From Lachnospiraceae bacterium (GTDB taxonomy: Bacteria > Bacillota > Clostridia > Lachnospirales > Lachnospiraceae), in the NCBI GenBank assembly GCA_017446045.1, contig JAFSRP010000061.1:124001-188000 (forward strand): 64,000 bases of DNA. Reading direction: 5' to 3'. The position numbers were made by a program, and so were the translations under genes. Below the pieces are notes generated by a model that worked only from the letters and a program-made list of their open reading frames with translations, had not been told where the DNA came from and searched no databases. Shown one piece after another: positions 15,101-19,733 of this stretch. Position 1 is the first letter of the stretch. Each line of letters begins with the position of its first letter.

Positions 15101-15994
15101 GAGACGGCTTCTGTCAGAAGCGGTGCGGAAGGCATGCCTGCAAAAGATGTGGAGATAGATGTCGTCTATGAGGCGGAACGCCGGAAGGGCGGATCGGAAA
15201 CCACAGATACAAAACGTCCGGAACCGGATGATCATCCGGACGGGCTCACAGAGGAACCCGGCGGAGAAGCGGCAGAACCTTCAGAAGCTGCCGGTGAACC
15301 TGTCAGCGGACCGTCCGTGGGAGCTGACATCACCGTTCCTTCAGACGGAGCTCCCGGCACCGGAGCGGGCACCAGCAGCCAGACGGCAGTACCCGGAACG
15401 GTCGTTCCGGACAGCGGAGAGGAGGAAAGCACGCTCGTTGTATCCGATGAAGAGCCGGATCCGGCTTATTTGCAGGGCGCGATCCTTGCATTCGCGGAAG
15501 ATGAAGAACCGGTCCTGAAACGGATCGAAGAAACCGAGGTACCGCTTGCGGAGCTTCCGCGTTCCTATGGCTACTGGGCATTGATCAACCTTCTTGCCGC
15601 GATCTCGACCGTATTTGCTGCACTCCTTCTGCTTGCAGGCATCTTCCGCCGCAGGGATGAAGATGATGAGGAAGAAAATAGCAGCAGGACGGTACCTGAA
15701 GACAGCACCGGAAAGGAGAGCAAAGCTGCGGGAGAGACTGATGATCAGAAAACGGACGAAGAACGGAAGGAAGAACAGCAAAAGCGCCTGTTCCGGGCCT
15801 TCAGTCCGATTCCGGCGATCGCATCCGTCATCATTTTCATCCGCACCGAGGATCTCAGCAACAGCATGCGCCTCGTCGACGGCTGGACAATACTCATGAT
15901 CTTCTTCCTGGCAGTACAGCTGATCCTTGCGATCCTCTGCCGAAAGAAGCGCGGAGATGAGGACGGAGAAGAGGAAGAGGCGCGGAGCTTCTGA
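122..15994 (+). CDS. Giant secreted repeat protein (5,290 aa) with InlB-like, YDG/MBG-like and MucBP-like repeats
   Basis: The ATG at 122 has GGGAGG about 8 nt upstream. Residues 1-39 are a basic then hydrophobic export signal. Residues about 45-160 and 326-390 are almost pure Glu/Asp with Ala, Thr and Ser. Residues about 530-1682 carry repeated InlB/Listeria-Bacteroides-type motifs (FEGW, FGGW, FVGW, FTGW). Residues 1773-4950 hold 18 tandem pairs of Ig-like repeats, about 177 residues per pair. Repeat A has YDGTPLTA, GDGFAEGEGASYEVTGSR and NYEI-GTLTV cores. Repeat B has YDG-HTVSGL, AGTYPV and GNDVTDQF cores. A MucBP-like segment starts at about 4951. The tail has a hydrophobic helix near 5150-5175, a charged linker, then two more near 5227-5273. 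I see no LPXTG. The likely role is a long adhesive or structural stalk. Domain-family names are from recognition, not a search. Confidence 0.9.
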   Translation: MKRKTRRLIKRALALLLAFAIVISFGLYNSMDRVLQAEALPDDSEIEVVDEYEDFEEEEADEEVVEVYLDEPEEEDEEDEAEEAPEEDEEADEADEEDEADEADEAEEEDEEEETTTIAPEDEYEEDGEDDGSFADEYGEDEEDDGSFVDEADKADASFDDSNDEDGDPGTVTDTGSGGGGGSGSKEKADKGKSVPDEEKEAEYEEESYYEDEGFVEFAATVPLKNERIIIEVKGNRATVSFTGEEQEEEGFTYEARGEKTKVDVSDEVILELADGEEARASGIEPGVYYMGLDKDMFLAESDSFNKFVIKIKEDGYLRIKGDGAAVEELPAAIEESGAAEEETEALTGEIVSPAEEETSEAETEESQEEETQTEESTEALEEETEAVELPPEIPMPARSFSGSAGGLRVSVEAPEGAFPEGTEMRVTPVYDVADQITEGLDLGDGEYVKSVKAVDITFYCEGEPIEPLVPIQVSLKTNTISEGSKIVHVDDAGQVTEMDAAIDTSSNISNATFDSDAFSIYAVVETGEDARLKVVFMSGDTELASAYVKQSDIADLERILYDPGAGNLDDGVIFKGWTTEADYTSGTSALTIAGVRAAVGGMLQDGISDEDTVTYHAMLFRQFRVVYLDEGGASLGQEKAEFRADETGDGVAYEVNMAYQTSDDEHNFEGWFAAEGSSNIKGHTSGRIYTNNEEITITGDVTFSVDIAEGHWLIFDENGKGATYNAPQFVRADEVTVKPVADKEMQRQGYTFGGWFADAECTAGNEFVFGRELEDKTTVYAKWTSVSNANYTVIIWKQNTAGDGYDFEESLSLSGSVFTKVNSVSKQGSGDNAYARVNGSNKQYTGFHLKEFTEDVTITPEGTAVVNVYYDRTEYTLSFQAETTSYTPTTSGSGTQYGLVDGEYVKLTRYSSSNWYYNGTKYTGTRYTKGSSSYQTIWEIKALYQQNISQNFPITGTNGVTYDGGERWKPQNSSTYKDVLVYIDLMPAENVTFRLDEAARPLKTMNYFVEALPGETGGVSAPATLYDTSNKAVSAGGRSFVLYNSVSARYNGVTAAEDFIDIAGFTKIGADSKYNNNGFYIYDTSASGTVSFYYARNDYVINFMDGSYVDGNGNPIEQTSRGQLKLVNDILSDADISSWNKGGADYYEPKYPGYVFEGWYTDDACTHPYTFTKMSEGGITVYAKWRQIQYRVFLHPNAGTDPTLSWGSSAQEMSFRVSYGEKISTPTGRRAGYEFVGWYRDEACTRVFSGDAFRLNETTVTAAYDKSADFTDPIDEWGNGGSWNSDITGFEGGDRFWITKKLDLYAKWRSTLAGAKGIGIRYDLSGGTGSARDTNLYVDQAEVTAAAAPKAPEGKQFTYWVIQRWDEGEGAYVDTDTTVFAGENFRVEKDYARVEENTGSTPEAPDYSYTMQLRAAYEDSRGAVPTHIRWFRNDGTDAFHEDPSGGGSLAVNEAVKIQGALSRTGYAFLGWALMEEPADGDSAALSADLGADDLFLRFDGGAYYTAGGTAVSRIAADEIAPYDAMFAVWEQNSYTVAFDKNSDEAQGSMEDETFFYQEEKALSTNAFTRENHHFTGWNTKADGSGASYSDGETVSDLTLENGGVVTLYAQWSAGEYEYTIRHYLLGTEIRVKEDETGSAVFGSALTAQPASEYQSRDLRVNSYDPAQSITVGSDNNIITIYYTLPLTISARTDSRIYDGTPLYGHYEVSGALTEDEEAITAALGEIPAVTNVADGPLTYLAAEDVSAFTDAGIPSYYELSTEPGTLTVTKRRVHLASKDGTKAYDGTALTASDGDNGGITISGDGFAEGEGASYEITGSRILAGASDNTFTYSLNEGTAADNYEITVSFGTLTVTDRSEPYEITVRAADSSVKYDGAEHAVNDLGNTEFTIGGALFTVEGLSADGRGVNAGEYPVRVTGTPLVRDSYGNNVTGQFTVHTEPGTLTIGKRAVTLTSASGEKEYDGSPLTAAEGPDHGITVSGDGFAEGEGASYEVTGSRTAPGSSENTFRYRFREGTLQQNYDITVSEGTLRVLGRSEKYAVRVSAKSAEVKYDGLVHELEGLLSDTVSAGGHTYMLSGLTAHASGTDAGTYEVRISGAPVITDDAGNDVSSQFDVEKEDGSLVITKRSISFESASAEREYNGTALTASDGAHKGVLIGGDGFAVGEDADFDVTGSQLLPGSSPNTFSWVLTGGAKEDNYEIEKTEGLLTVVDRTDRYEITLEPETDTGAVLYDGTPHTAEGFKETTFTINGETYTVSGISAKAEGTDAGTYPVIVTGTAVVTDAHGNDVTSQFSINTAEGSLVINRRNITLTSASGEKEYDGTPLTAAEGDNNGVTVTGDGFADGEGAVFSVTGARTVVGSSPNSFSYELSEGTKAANYEIVTTEGTLTVVSRGAKFAVTAKAVSGTAVYDGAEQMVTGIESDVFTVNGGTYHVEGLTAEGRGVNAGEYAVTVSGTPVVLDDMGNDVSDQFAVSVEEGSLTITRRKITLTSASGEKEYDGSPLTAAEGENNGITVTGDGFAGNEGADYTVTGSQLLPGSSGNTFSYRLHEGTLASNYTVEEAEGLLTVHDRAERYPVTVKAISGSEKYDGRTKTVSGLEKDTFEAEGHSYKVEGLSAEASAADAGVYTVSVTGTPIVRDSFGNDVSGQFAVTAEDGSLEITKRFVTLTSASAEKVYDGRALTAADGNNSGITIGGDGFAEGDGASFDVTGMRVIPGESPNTFSYRLDEGTGANNYEIETAEGVLTVIPRSGEDRFKITLQTDAPADALYDGTEHTVDSFSETEFEFNGQRFTVSGITPYASGTDAGTYPVETTGSAVITDEAGNDVTDQFEVSFGGAELVIRPRSVVLASASAEKDYDGSALTADEITVTGDGFAEGEGADYAVTGTRTLVGSSDNTFGYTLHDGTKTENYIITVVPGTLTVLNRGTLYEITVRALDSTAVYDGTEISAGGLVTDTFVMDGVSYKVSGLTANGTGTRAGSYPVHVSGTAAVTDPDGNDLTNQFSVTTEDGTLTVQPRRVTLSSADAWKEYDGTPLTADEVTVTGDGFAEGDGASFTVTGSQTLTGSSENSFTYELAEGTNAGDYIISTVPGTLTVRARDEKYVLTVKAAGGTFLYDGTEHGVSGFEKTEFTVNGQNYSIGGIEAHASLTHAGTLPVEVSGSPVVYDADGNDVSDQFEVLVKAGTIEVTRRNVTLESASASRIYNGSPLTSELVTATGDGFAEGEGAVWHVTGSQTVSGSSSNSFSYELNEGTLADDYNITMRPGTLSVTSREAKYEIRLEALSGSAMYDGSEHKTEGLKAVSFEIEGNTYEVSGITASAAAVNAGSYPVEISGTPRVTDAAGNDVTGEFVIHQADGTLEITKRRIVLRSGSASAEYNGNALTNTEVEAGGDGFAEGEGASYEVTGSRTLVGISSNSFTYTLNSGTDADNYEIRTEPGSLEVTGRAADALYEILLTAESGEFLYDGREHTVSGLKELSFEVEGNRYTVSGAGASETAVKAGSYEVPVTGDFTVTDADGNDVTDQFRIRTVSGTLKINRRQVELVSASAESVYTGKALTVSGVTALGDGFAEGEGASYTVTGMRILTGISDNTFSYMLNPGTDAANYDIITNYGTLTVLNRPADERFEITVRAESLTALYDGSGHTADGLKETPFVIDGETYTVEGLAASRTESAAGTYDVNVTGTARVRDAEQNDVTDEFAVHTEKGQLLIRKRQLVMTSASAEKQYNGTPLTAADGADHGITVSGDGFAAGEGASYRVSGSRTLVGISPNSFTYTLNEGTEARNYEITVNEGTLTVLPREMKYALTVTAASAEKVYDGEPLRAEGLIRDTFDLDGSTYTVEGMTAEREETSAGTYEVNVTGTPVVRDREGNDVSAEFLVTAVPGTLTIRKRSVTLTSADAFREYDGKELRAEEVFAGGDGFAEGEGASYSVTGSRVVPGESENSFSYTLSQGTDAGNYDIECVYGRLVVGDRGEKFALSLKGNSLETLYDGSEKSVSGFEQESFTVNDERYTVSGLSAGITAKDAGTYTAEVRGSAVVQDASGEDVTDQFTVDVIPGSLSIAKRSITLRSASASKEYDGSALTAGDVTVEGDGFADGEGASYNVTGTQLVKGSSANVFTYTLNSGTDAANYQISTAEGLLSVVDRSARYEITVEANGLEALYDGSVHTAEGLKKLNFDFDGHSYEVRGITATASASDAGTYPVRITGDPAVFDGEGHDVSDQFVVSLINSSLVIEPRSIVLRSASAEREYGGTALSAGGVEVEGDGFADGEGASYDVTGSLTIVGSSRNSFTYTLDPGTKALNYRIRTEEGTLTVLNRSARYAITVEGTDYETMYDGGTHTVSGLKSQRFTVGGGVYTVSGLEAEATGRDAGTYSVTVTGTPVIRDAAGNDVSAQFLVNTRNGELKITKRSVTIRSASGEKLYDGIPLTVSGTEISGDGFATGEGVSCRMTGSRTVTGIGENTFEFTFNEGTNPENYIVSKVCGSLTVLNRPEDALLEVDVAAPGGEFLYDGTPHEVSGLEGGMTLYGAKRGADSPAGDSTVRVELNGETYTISGLSASRAETDAGTYTVSVTGTPVVKDSAGNDVSAQFLVRAHSAQLTIKPRTVILTSGSASHAYNGRALTSDSVTVSGDGFAEGEGASYEVTGSRMIVGESENAFTYELNSGTKAANYEIRTVYGKLSVTNRDARYRLTVTAASLESVYDGTEKEVSGLIADSFTLEGVRYHVGGLRTSAAATDAGIYEVPVTGTAVVTDEEGNDVSDQFMVETVNGSLKIDPRAVTLKSSDLSRPYTGSAVSGGEVTVTEGSFAEGEGFAAELTGSRILVGVSPNSFTYALLAGTKASNYEIRTEEGLITVTNRDARYEVTLRALGDNVLYDGEEHKVSGFRETAFTVEGNAYTVEGLEAEAHGTEAGTYPVRISGAAVVLDAAGNDVTEQFAVSVEGNTLTIRALYRLTINYVDQKGEKIAGSFVGNYEAGAAFGPVVSPQIRGYRTETASVRSGAEGMPAKDVEIDVVYEAERRKGGSETTDTKRPEPDDHPDGLTEEPGGEAAEPSEAAGEPVSGPSVGADITVPSDGAPGTGAGTSSQTAVPGTVVPDSGEEESTLVVSDEEPDPAYLQGAILAFAEDEEPVLKRIEETEVPLAELPRSYGYWALINLLAAISTVFAALLLLAGIFRRRDEDDEEENSSRTVPEDSTGKESKAAGETDDQKTDEERKEEQQKRLFRAFSPIPAIASVIIFIRTEDLSNSMRLVDGWTILMIFFLAVQLILAILCRKKRGDEDGEEEEARSF
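5438..14971 (+). repeat. 18 tandem A/B repeat pairs inside the giant gene
   Basis: Each unit is about 530 bp and encodes an A-type block (81-86 aa) and a B-type block (about 91-94 aa), both ending in a conserved GTLTV/LxI plus Arg. A long A form, with a DGDNNGIT-like insert of about 5 residues before GDGF, occurs in units 1-6 and again in unit 12. The other units have the short form. Unit 16 carries an extra stretch of about 20 residues in its B block. A more diverged, earlier YDG block (from about 5175) precedes unit 1. Units differ enough at the DNA level that they are not recent perfect duplications. Confidence 0.85.
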
Positions 15995-16022
15995 TCTCTG
16001 AAAAAACAGAATTCAAAATTAT

Positions 16023-16072
16023 AAGATAACGGAGGGCAGCGGTCGATTCCACTGCCCTCCGTTTATCTTTTG
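16023..16072 (+). terminator. Bidirectional-type hairpin terminator between convergent genes
   Basis: CGGAGGGCAG (16030-16039) pairs with CTGCCCTCCG (16052-16061). The stem extends outward through AAGATAA and TTATCTT. A T-rich stretch follows on the + strand, and the opposite strand also reads into A/T-rich sequence. It lies between the giant gene and the converging amidohydrolase gene. Confidence 0.75.
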
Positions 16073-16161
16073 ATCGGGTTTACAGATTCAGGTTGACATA
16101 ACACGATGCGTTCCGAAGATAATATACTTATCTCAGACAGCCAGGCGGTTTATGGCGGCAG

Positions 16162-17412
16162 TCACTTGAGGTTCAGCAATGCTGCCGCATTATCGTACAG
16201 GATCTTTCTTTTTTCGTCGTCTGTGAGGAGAACGTTTGCAAGATAATATCGGACCACACCTGCCGTTTTCCCCGGCATCACGCGGGAAACGGGATAGTCA
16301 CTGCCGAAAAGGACCCGGTCGAACCCTACGGAGGTTCTGATTTTTTTGATCACGTCTTCTTCGCTCATCATTCCCCATACCGCAGCTGTGTCGGCCCAGA
16401 TGTTTTCATGCTTTCGCATTGTATCCAGCGCGTCTTCGAACCAATAACCGCGATGTTTCCTGCCGTAGGCCCCGAAATGTGCGAGGATGATCGGAACATC
16501 GGGATAACGTGATGCGGCACCGGCCCACAGAGAGGGCTTTGAATCCGGGTTCATCAACGGATCTTCAAATACGCCCGGCGCACACCCGCTGTGCGTCAGT
16601 ATTGTCCAGTGCTGTCTGCGGCACCAGCTCATAAGCAGATCCATGTTTTCATTGGTTTCCGGGTTAAAAAACTGGGAGAAGGGAAGAAGCTTAATGCCCC
16701 GGAACGGACGCTGTGAAAGCCATGTTAGTGTTTTCTCCACATATGCCGGATCCCGGCAGAGATCTACGGAGCCGAAACCGGTCAGCTGTCCGGGATAATC
16801 ATCGATCCAGTCCGCAATATCCTGATTGGTCACATGACCCGGTGAATAAAGACTGTCGCCGATCTGCTGCAGCACTTCGTCAAAATTCATGTAATCAGCG
16901 ACGTCGGAACGGGTATAGTTTGCATAGATCATGTCCCGGATCTCTTCCCTCTCCAGATCGACGGGATCCGTGTCAGTCGCAAGGATCACAGCATGGCGGA
17001 TACCGGCATACAGTAATTCGGTCAGCAAGGTTCCGTCAGGTTCTTTCGGATGCACATGGACGTCAATGACAGGGAATTCCTCTTCATTGGCGTAAGAGAA
17101 AGCCTCTGTGCTTTCGGGGCGGAATCTTGCACCATACCCCCGCGTGATCTCCACGTCATCCGGAGGCAAAGGACGCTGCAGGAGACGAAGCGCCAGCGTG
17201 ATCCTATAGGCAGTCCGGATTTCAATGTCTGATTCGGGGTCTTTCAGATACGAATTCAGCAATCTCACCGCGTGTCCCCTGACGTCAGGGTGTGTCGAAC
17301 GGGAAAGTGCCCTTCCGGAACGCCATCTGGCTTCTTCCGGGTCAGATATTACCCGCTGTACCAGTTCTTCTGCTGTATCAGGATCATGAAATCCTGTAAA
17401 GGGTGACTGCAT
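16162..17412 (-). CDS. Amidohydrolase (amidohydrolase_2 type) with an N-terminal helical extension
   Basis: A metal-dependent TIM-barrel hydrolase is indicated by the DVHVHP motif that opens the barrel after about 110 residues, by ILTHSG and ILAHFG histidine motifs, and by GSDYP near the C terminus carrying the usual catalytic Asp. The first 110 residues are helical and HEAT-like (DPEEARWRSGRALS, DVRGHAVRLL), which is not typical for the family. A longer start at 17424 exists, but GGAGG lies 5 nt upstream of the ATG at 17412, so I use 17412 (416 aa). The gene is monocistronic and converges on the giant gene. The substrate is unknown; family members act on carboxylates such as 2-amino-3-carboxymuconate semialdehyde, and on lactones. 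Confidence 0.8.
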   Translation of the reverse strand: MQSPFTGFHDPDTAEELVQRVISDPEEARWRSGRALSRSTHPDVRGHAVRLLNSYLKDPESDIEIRTAYRITLALRLLQRPLPPDDVEITRGYGARFRPESTEAFSYANEEEFPVIDVHVHPKEPDGTLLTELLYAGIRHAVILATDTDPVDLEREEIRDMIYANYTRSDVADYMNFDEVLQQIGDSLYSPGHVTNQDIADWIDDYPGQLTGFGSVDLCRDPAYVEKTLTWLSQRPFRGIKLLPFSQFFNPETNENMDLLMSWCRRQHWTILTHSGCAPGVFEDPLMNPDSKPSLWAGAASRYPDVPIILAHFGAYGRKHRGYWFEDALDTMRKHENIWADTAAVWGMMSEEDVIKKIRTSVGFDRVLFGSDYPVSRVMPGKTAGVVRYYLANVLLTDDEKRKILYDNAAALLNLK

Positions 17413-17490
17413 GGTCGCCTCCATATGTGATCTGTTTCTGTCAGTATTCAGTGTTAAAAGAATGGCTCGGCCAAGCCTTGATCAGAAATG

Positions 17491-17529
17491 AAAAAGACAC
17501 CTGATATCCAGCATGTAACAGGTGTCTTT
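17491..17529 (-). terminator. Terminator of tRNA-Ala
   Basis: On the minus strand AGACACCTG and CAGGTGTCT form a 9-bp stem around a loop of about 16 nt, followed directly by a T-run. It starts a few bases past the tRNA 3' end. Confidence 0.75.
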
Positions 17530-17536
17530 CGTTTCG

Positions 17537-17609
17537 TGGAGTTAACGAGACTTGAACTCGCGACCTCCTGCATGCCATGCAGGCGCGCTCCCAACTGCGC
17601 CATAACCCC
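17537..17609 (-). tRNA. tRNA-Ala(GGC)
   Basis: The minus strand folds as a complete cloverleaf of 73 nt. The acceptor stem is GGGGTTA with TAACTCC. The anticodon stem is CCTGC/GCAGG around loop ATGGCAT, giving anticodon GGC. The T-arm contains GTTCAAG. The discriminator base is A, and the 3' CCA is not encoded. Confidence 0.93.
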
Positions 17610-17628
17610 ATTCACAATTACAAAAAGT

Positions 17629-17657
17629 ACCTTACACTATTTTCAGAAGAATTTCAA
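17629..17657 (-). promoter_or_regulatory. Possible tRNA-Ala promoter
   Basis: On the minus strand TTGAAA (17657-17652) is followed after 17 bp by TAAGGT (17634-17629), about 20 bp upstream of the tRNA 5' end. The -35 is good and the -10 is poor, so the call rests on spacing and position. Confidence 0.35.
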
Positions 17658-17673
17658 GAGATTTTTTAGAGAG

Positions 17674-17702
17674 GTGCCAAAAGCGTTTATTTTTGATATA
17701 CT
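17674..17702 (+). promoter_or_regulatory. Possible promoter of the Ldh-family gene
   Basis: A -10 TATACT (17697-17702) lies 17 bp after a weak -35, GTGCCA (17674-17679). The start codon is about 48 bp downstream. Confidence 0.4.
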
Positions 17703-17749
17703 GTCCAAAGAGGACAACTCTGACTACCTGATGAATGAGGAGGCTGATC

Positions 17750-18889
17750 ATGGCAGACCTTTTGGAGGAGCTGAAAAAAGAAAGCAGACCTTATATTCCC
17801 TGGGATAAGATGAACCGGTTTCTGATCGATGCTTTCAAGGGCTACGGCGTGCCGGCAGAGGATGCCGCGATCTGTGCGGATGTTCTGCTCGAGTCGGACC
17901 GCCGCGGTATCGAGAGCCACGGCTGCAACCGCTTCAAGCCTATATATATCGACCGCATCGTGAAGGGCACTTTGCTTCCGGTCACTGAGCTCGAGATCCT
18001 GAAGGAGACCCCGACCACACTTGTCATGGATGCGCATGACGGGATGGGCATGGTGGCAAGCTATCATATGATGGAGCGCCTGATAGAGAAAGCGAAAGCG
18101 AATGGCATGGCGGGCGGCGCGATCCGCAATTCGACCCATTACGGGATCGCCGGATACTGGGCCACCATGGCCAGCAAGGAAGGTCTGATCGGCCTGACCG
18201 GTACCAATGCGCGGCCCTCGATCGCCCCGACCTTCGGTGTGGAAAATATGATGGGGACCAATCCCCTGACCTTTGCGCTGCCGACCGACGAGGATTTTCC
18301 ATTCTGTATCGACTGTGCCACTTCTATCGTACAGCGCGGCAAGATCGAGTACTATGCCCGGGAGGGCAAGGAAACACCGGCAGGAATGGTCGTGACCGAA
18401 GAGGGTGGGACCCTCACGGACAGCCAGGCGATCCTGAAGGCACTTGTCGACGGGACTGCGGCACTTGCGCCGCTCGGCGGCATCGGCGATGAAATGGCAG
18501 GTTATAAGGGTTACGGATATGCGGCAGTAGTTGAGATCCTGTCTGCAGCTCTTGCGGGCGGTCAGTTCATGAAAGCCCTGACCGGCGTCAGTCCGGACGG
18601 AAAACCGCAGATGTATCATTTGGGACACTTCTTCTTTGTGATCGATCCTGATGCCTTCATGGGGCGGGACACTTTCCGCAAAGTCGCCGGCGACATCTGC
18701 CGCGAGCTTCGCGCTTCAAAGAAAGCGCCGGGCCAGCCGCGTATCTATACTGCAGGCGAACGCGCAAACCTGATCTGGGAGTATCGCAGGAATAAGGGCG
18801 TTCCGGTGAGCCCGGCTGTACAGAAAGAGATATTGGAGATCCGTGACAGGCTGGGACTTCCCTACCGCTTTGAGGAACTCGGAGAGTAA
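17750..18889 (+). CDS. Ldh_2-family NAD(P)-dependent malate/L-lactate-type dehydrogenase
   Basis: The 379-aa protein shows the YlbC/MDH2-type Ldh_2 fold signatures: ESHGCNRF near the N terminus, GAIRNSTHYGIAGYW (the family's HFG/HYG catalytic region), TGTNARPSIAPTFG, and GTNPLTFALP. These enzymes reversibly oxidise 2-hydroxy acids such as L-malate, L-lactate, ureidoglycolate or 2,3-diketogulonate with NAD(P). The exact substrate cannot be read here. A start 15 nt upstream exists, but GAGGAGG at 17737-17743 is ideally placed for the ATG at 17750. The secreted LysM gene begins 28 bp after the stop, so the two may share a transcript despite unrelated functions. It is a soluble cytoplasmic enzyme. 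Confidence 0.88.
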   Translation: MADLLEELKKESRPYIPWDKMNRFLIDAFKGYGVPAEDAAICADVLLESDRRGIESHGCNRFKPIYIDRIVKGTLLPVTELEILKETPTTLVMDAHDGMGMVASYHMMERLIEKAKANGMAGGAIRNSTHYGIAGYWATMASKEGLIGLTGTNARPSIAPTFGVENMMGTNPLTFALPTDEDFPFCIDCATSIVQRGKIEYYAREGKETPAGMVVTEEGGTLTDSQAILKALVDGTAALAPLGGIGDEMAGYKGYGYAAVVEILSAALAGGQFMKALTGVSPDGKPQMYHLGHFFFVIDPDAFMGRDTFRKVAGDICRELRASKKAPGQPRIYTAGERANLIWEYRRNKGVPVSPAVQKEILEIRDRLGLPYRFEELGE

Positions 18890-18917
18890 GCGGTGTGATG
18901 AAGGGGGAGATCATACA

Positions 18918-19706
18918 ATGTCAGGGTCAGTAAAAAGACGTACGGTCACTTTCCTGACGGCAGTTATCATCATTATACTGTCACTCCTGACGCCGGCCTA
19001 TGCAGGTGCGGGCAGTTATGTCCATGACCCTATGGACAACCCGAAGGCTGCACAGGACATCGTGGAAAATCCGGATGCGGTCTATGGATATTCGCCCAGT
19101 CCGGATTCTGTCAGGCTAAGGGACTATGTGGATCTTGACTGGACAGATGAAGCAGCAGTTGATCAGATGAGAGTGCAGCGGGAAGCGTATCATGCAAGCA
19201 TACAGGAACTGTACGATCTGATCGCTTCCATGAGGGCAGCCGGAGATACAACGGAAGAGATCGCCCGCGCAGTCAGCACGAAACGCAATGAGATCCGTCT
19301 CGAAGCGTATAAAGATGATCCGGAAGGCCTGGAGAAGGTAAAGCAGAGCAACCTGGATACCTATGGCAACGAGAACGGAGGCACACCGGAGTTTTTCTAT
19401 GAGAAATACGGTTCATGGGAGACCGTACTCGAAAAGAGCCTTTCTGCCAACGCCGGGGCAGACGCCTGCCTTGGCCTTTATGATAAGTATTATGATACGT
19501 ATATCCTGCCGGCATCCGGTCCCGTCGGGCCCGTGGAGGATCCCGCCTCGGAGACCTATACGGTGCAGAGCGGTGACAGCCTGTGGAAGATCGCGGTGAT
19601 GGTGTACGGAGACGGTGCTTTATGGCGTTCCATCTATGAGCTTAACGAAGATACCATAAAGGACGCGGACCTGATCTATCCCGGACAGGAGTTGAAGATA
19701 AGGTAA
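18918..19706 (+). CDS. Secreted LysM-domain protein
   Basis: The 262-aa protein begins with a basic segment and a hydrophobic core ending in an AYAG-like signal peptidase site at about residue 29. The middle is a polar, helical region of about 150 residues with no recognised fold, followed by a Pro/Gly/Val linker. The last ~50 residues are a LysM domain (YTVQSGDSLWKIA, YPGQELKIR), which binds peptidoglycan. An open frame extends upstream, but AAGGGGGAG before the ATG at 18918 and the position of the signal peptide fix this start. No catalytic domain is visible, so it is more likely a wall-binding protein than a hydrolase. Confidence 0.85.
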   Translation: MSGSVKRRTVTFLTAVIIIILSLLTPAYAGAGSYVHDPMDNPKAAQDIVENPDAVYGYSPSPDSVRLRDYVDLDWTDEAAVDQMRVQREAYHASIQELYDLIASMRAAGDTTEEIARAVSTKRNEIRLEAYKDDPEGLEKVKQSNLDTYGNENGGTPEFFYEKYGSWETVLEKSLSANAGADACLGLYDKYYDTYILPASGPVGPVEDPASETYTVQSGDSLWKIAVMVYGDGALWRSIYELNEDTIKDADLIYPGQELKIR

Positions 19707-19733
19707 ATCAGATACAGTAAGGAGCAGTAATCA

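Noticed and set aside
17488..17808. A 106-codon + strand frame across the tRNA-Ala gene
   Set aside because: It reads through the terminator and the antisense of the tRNA into the next gene and has no protein character.
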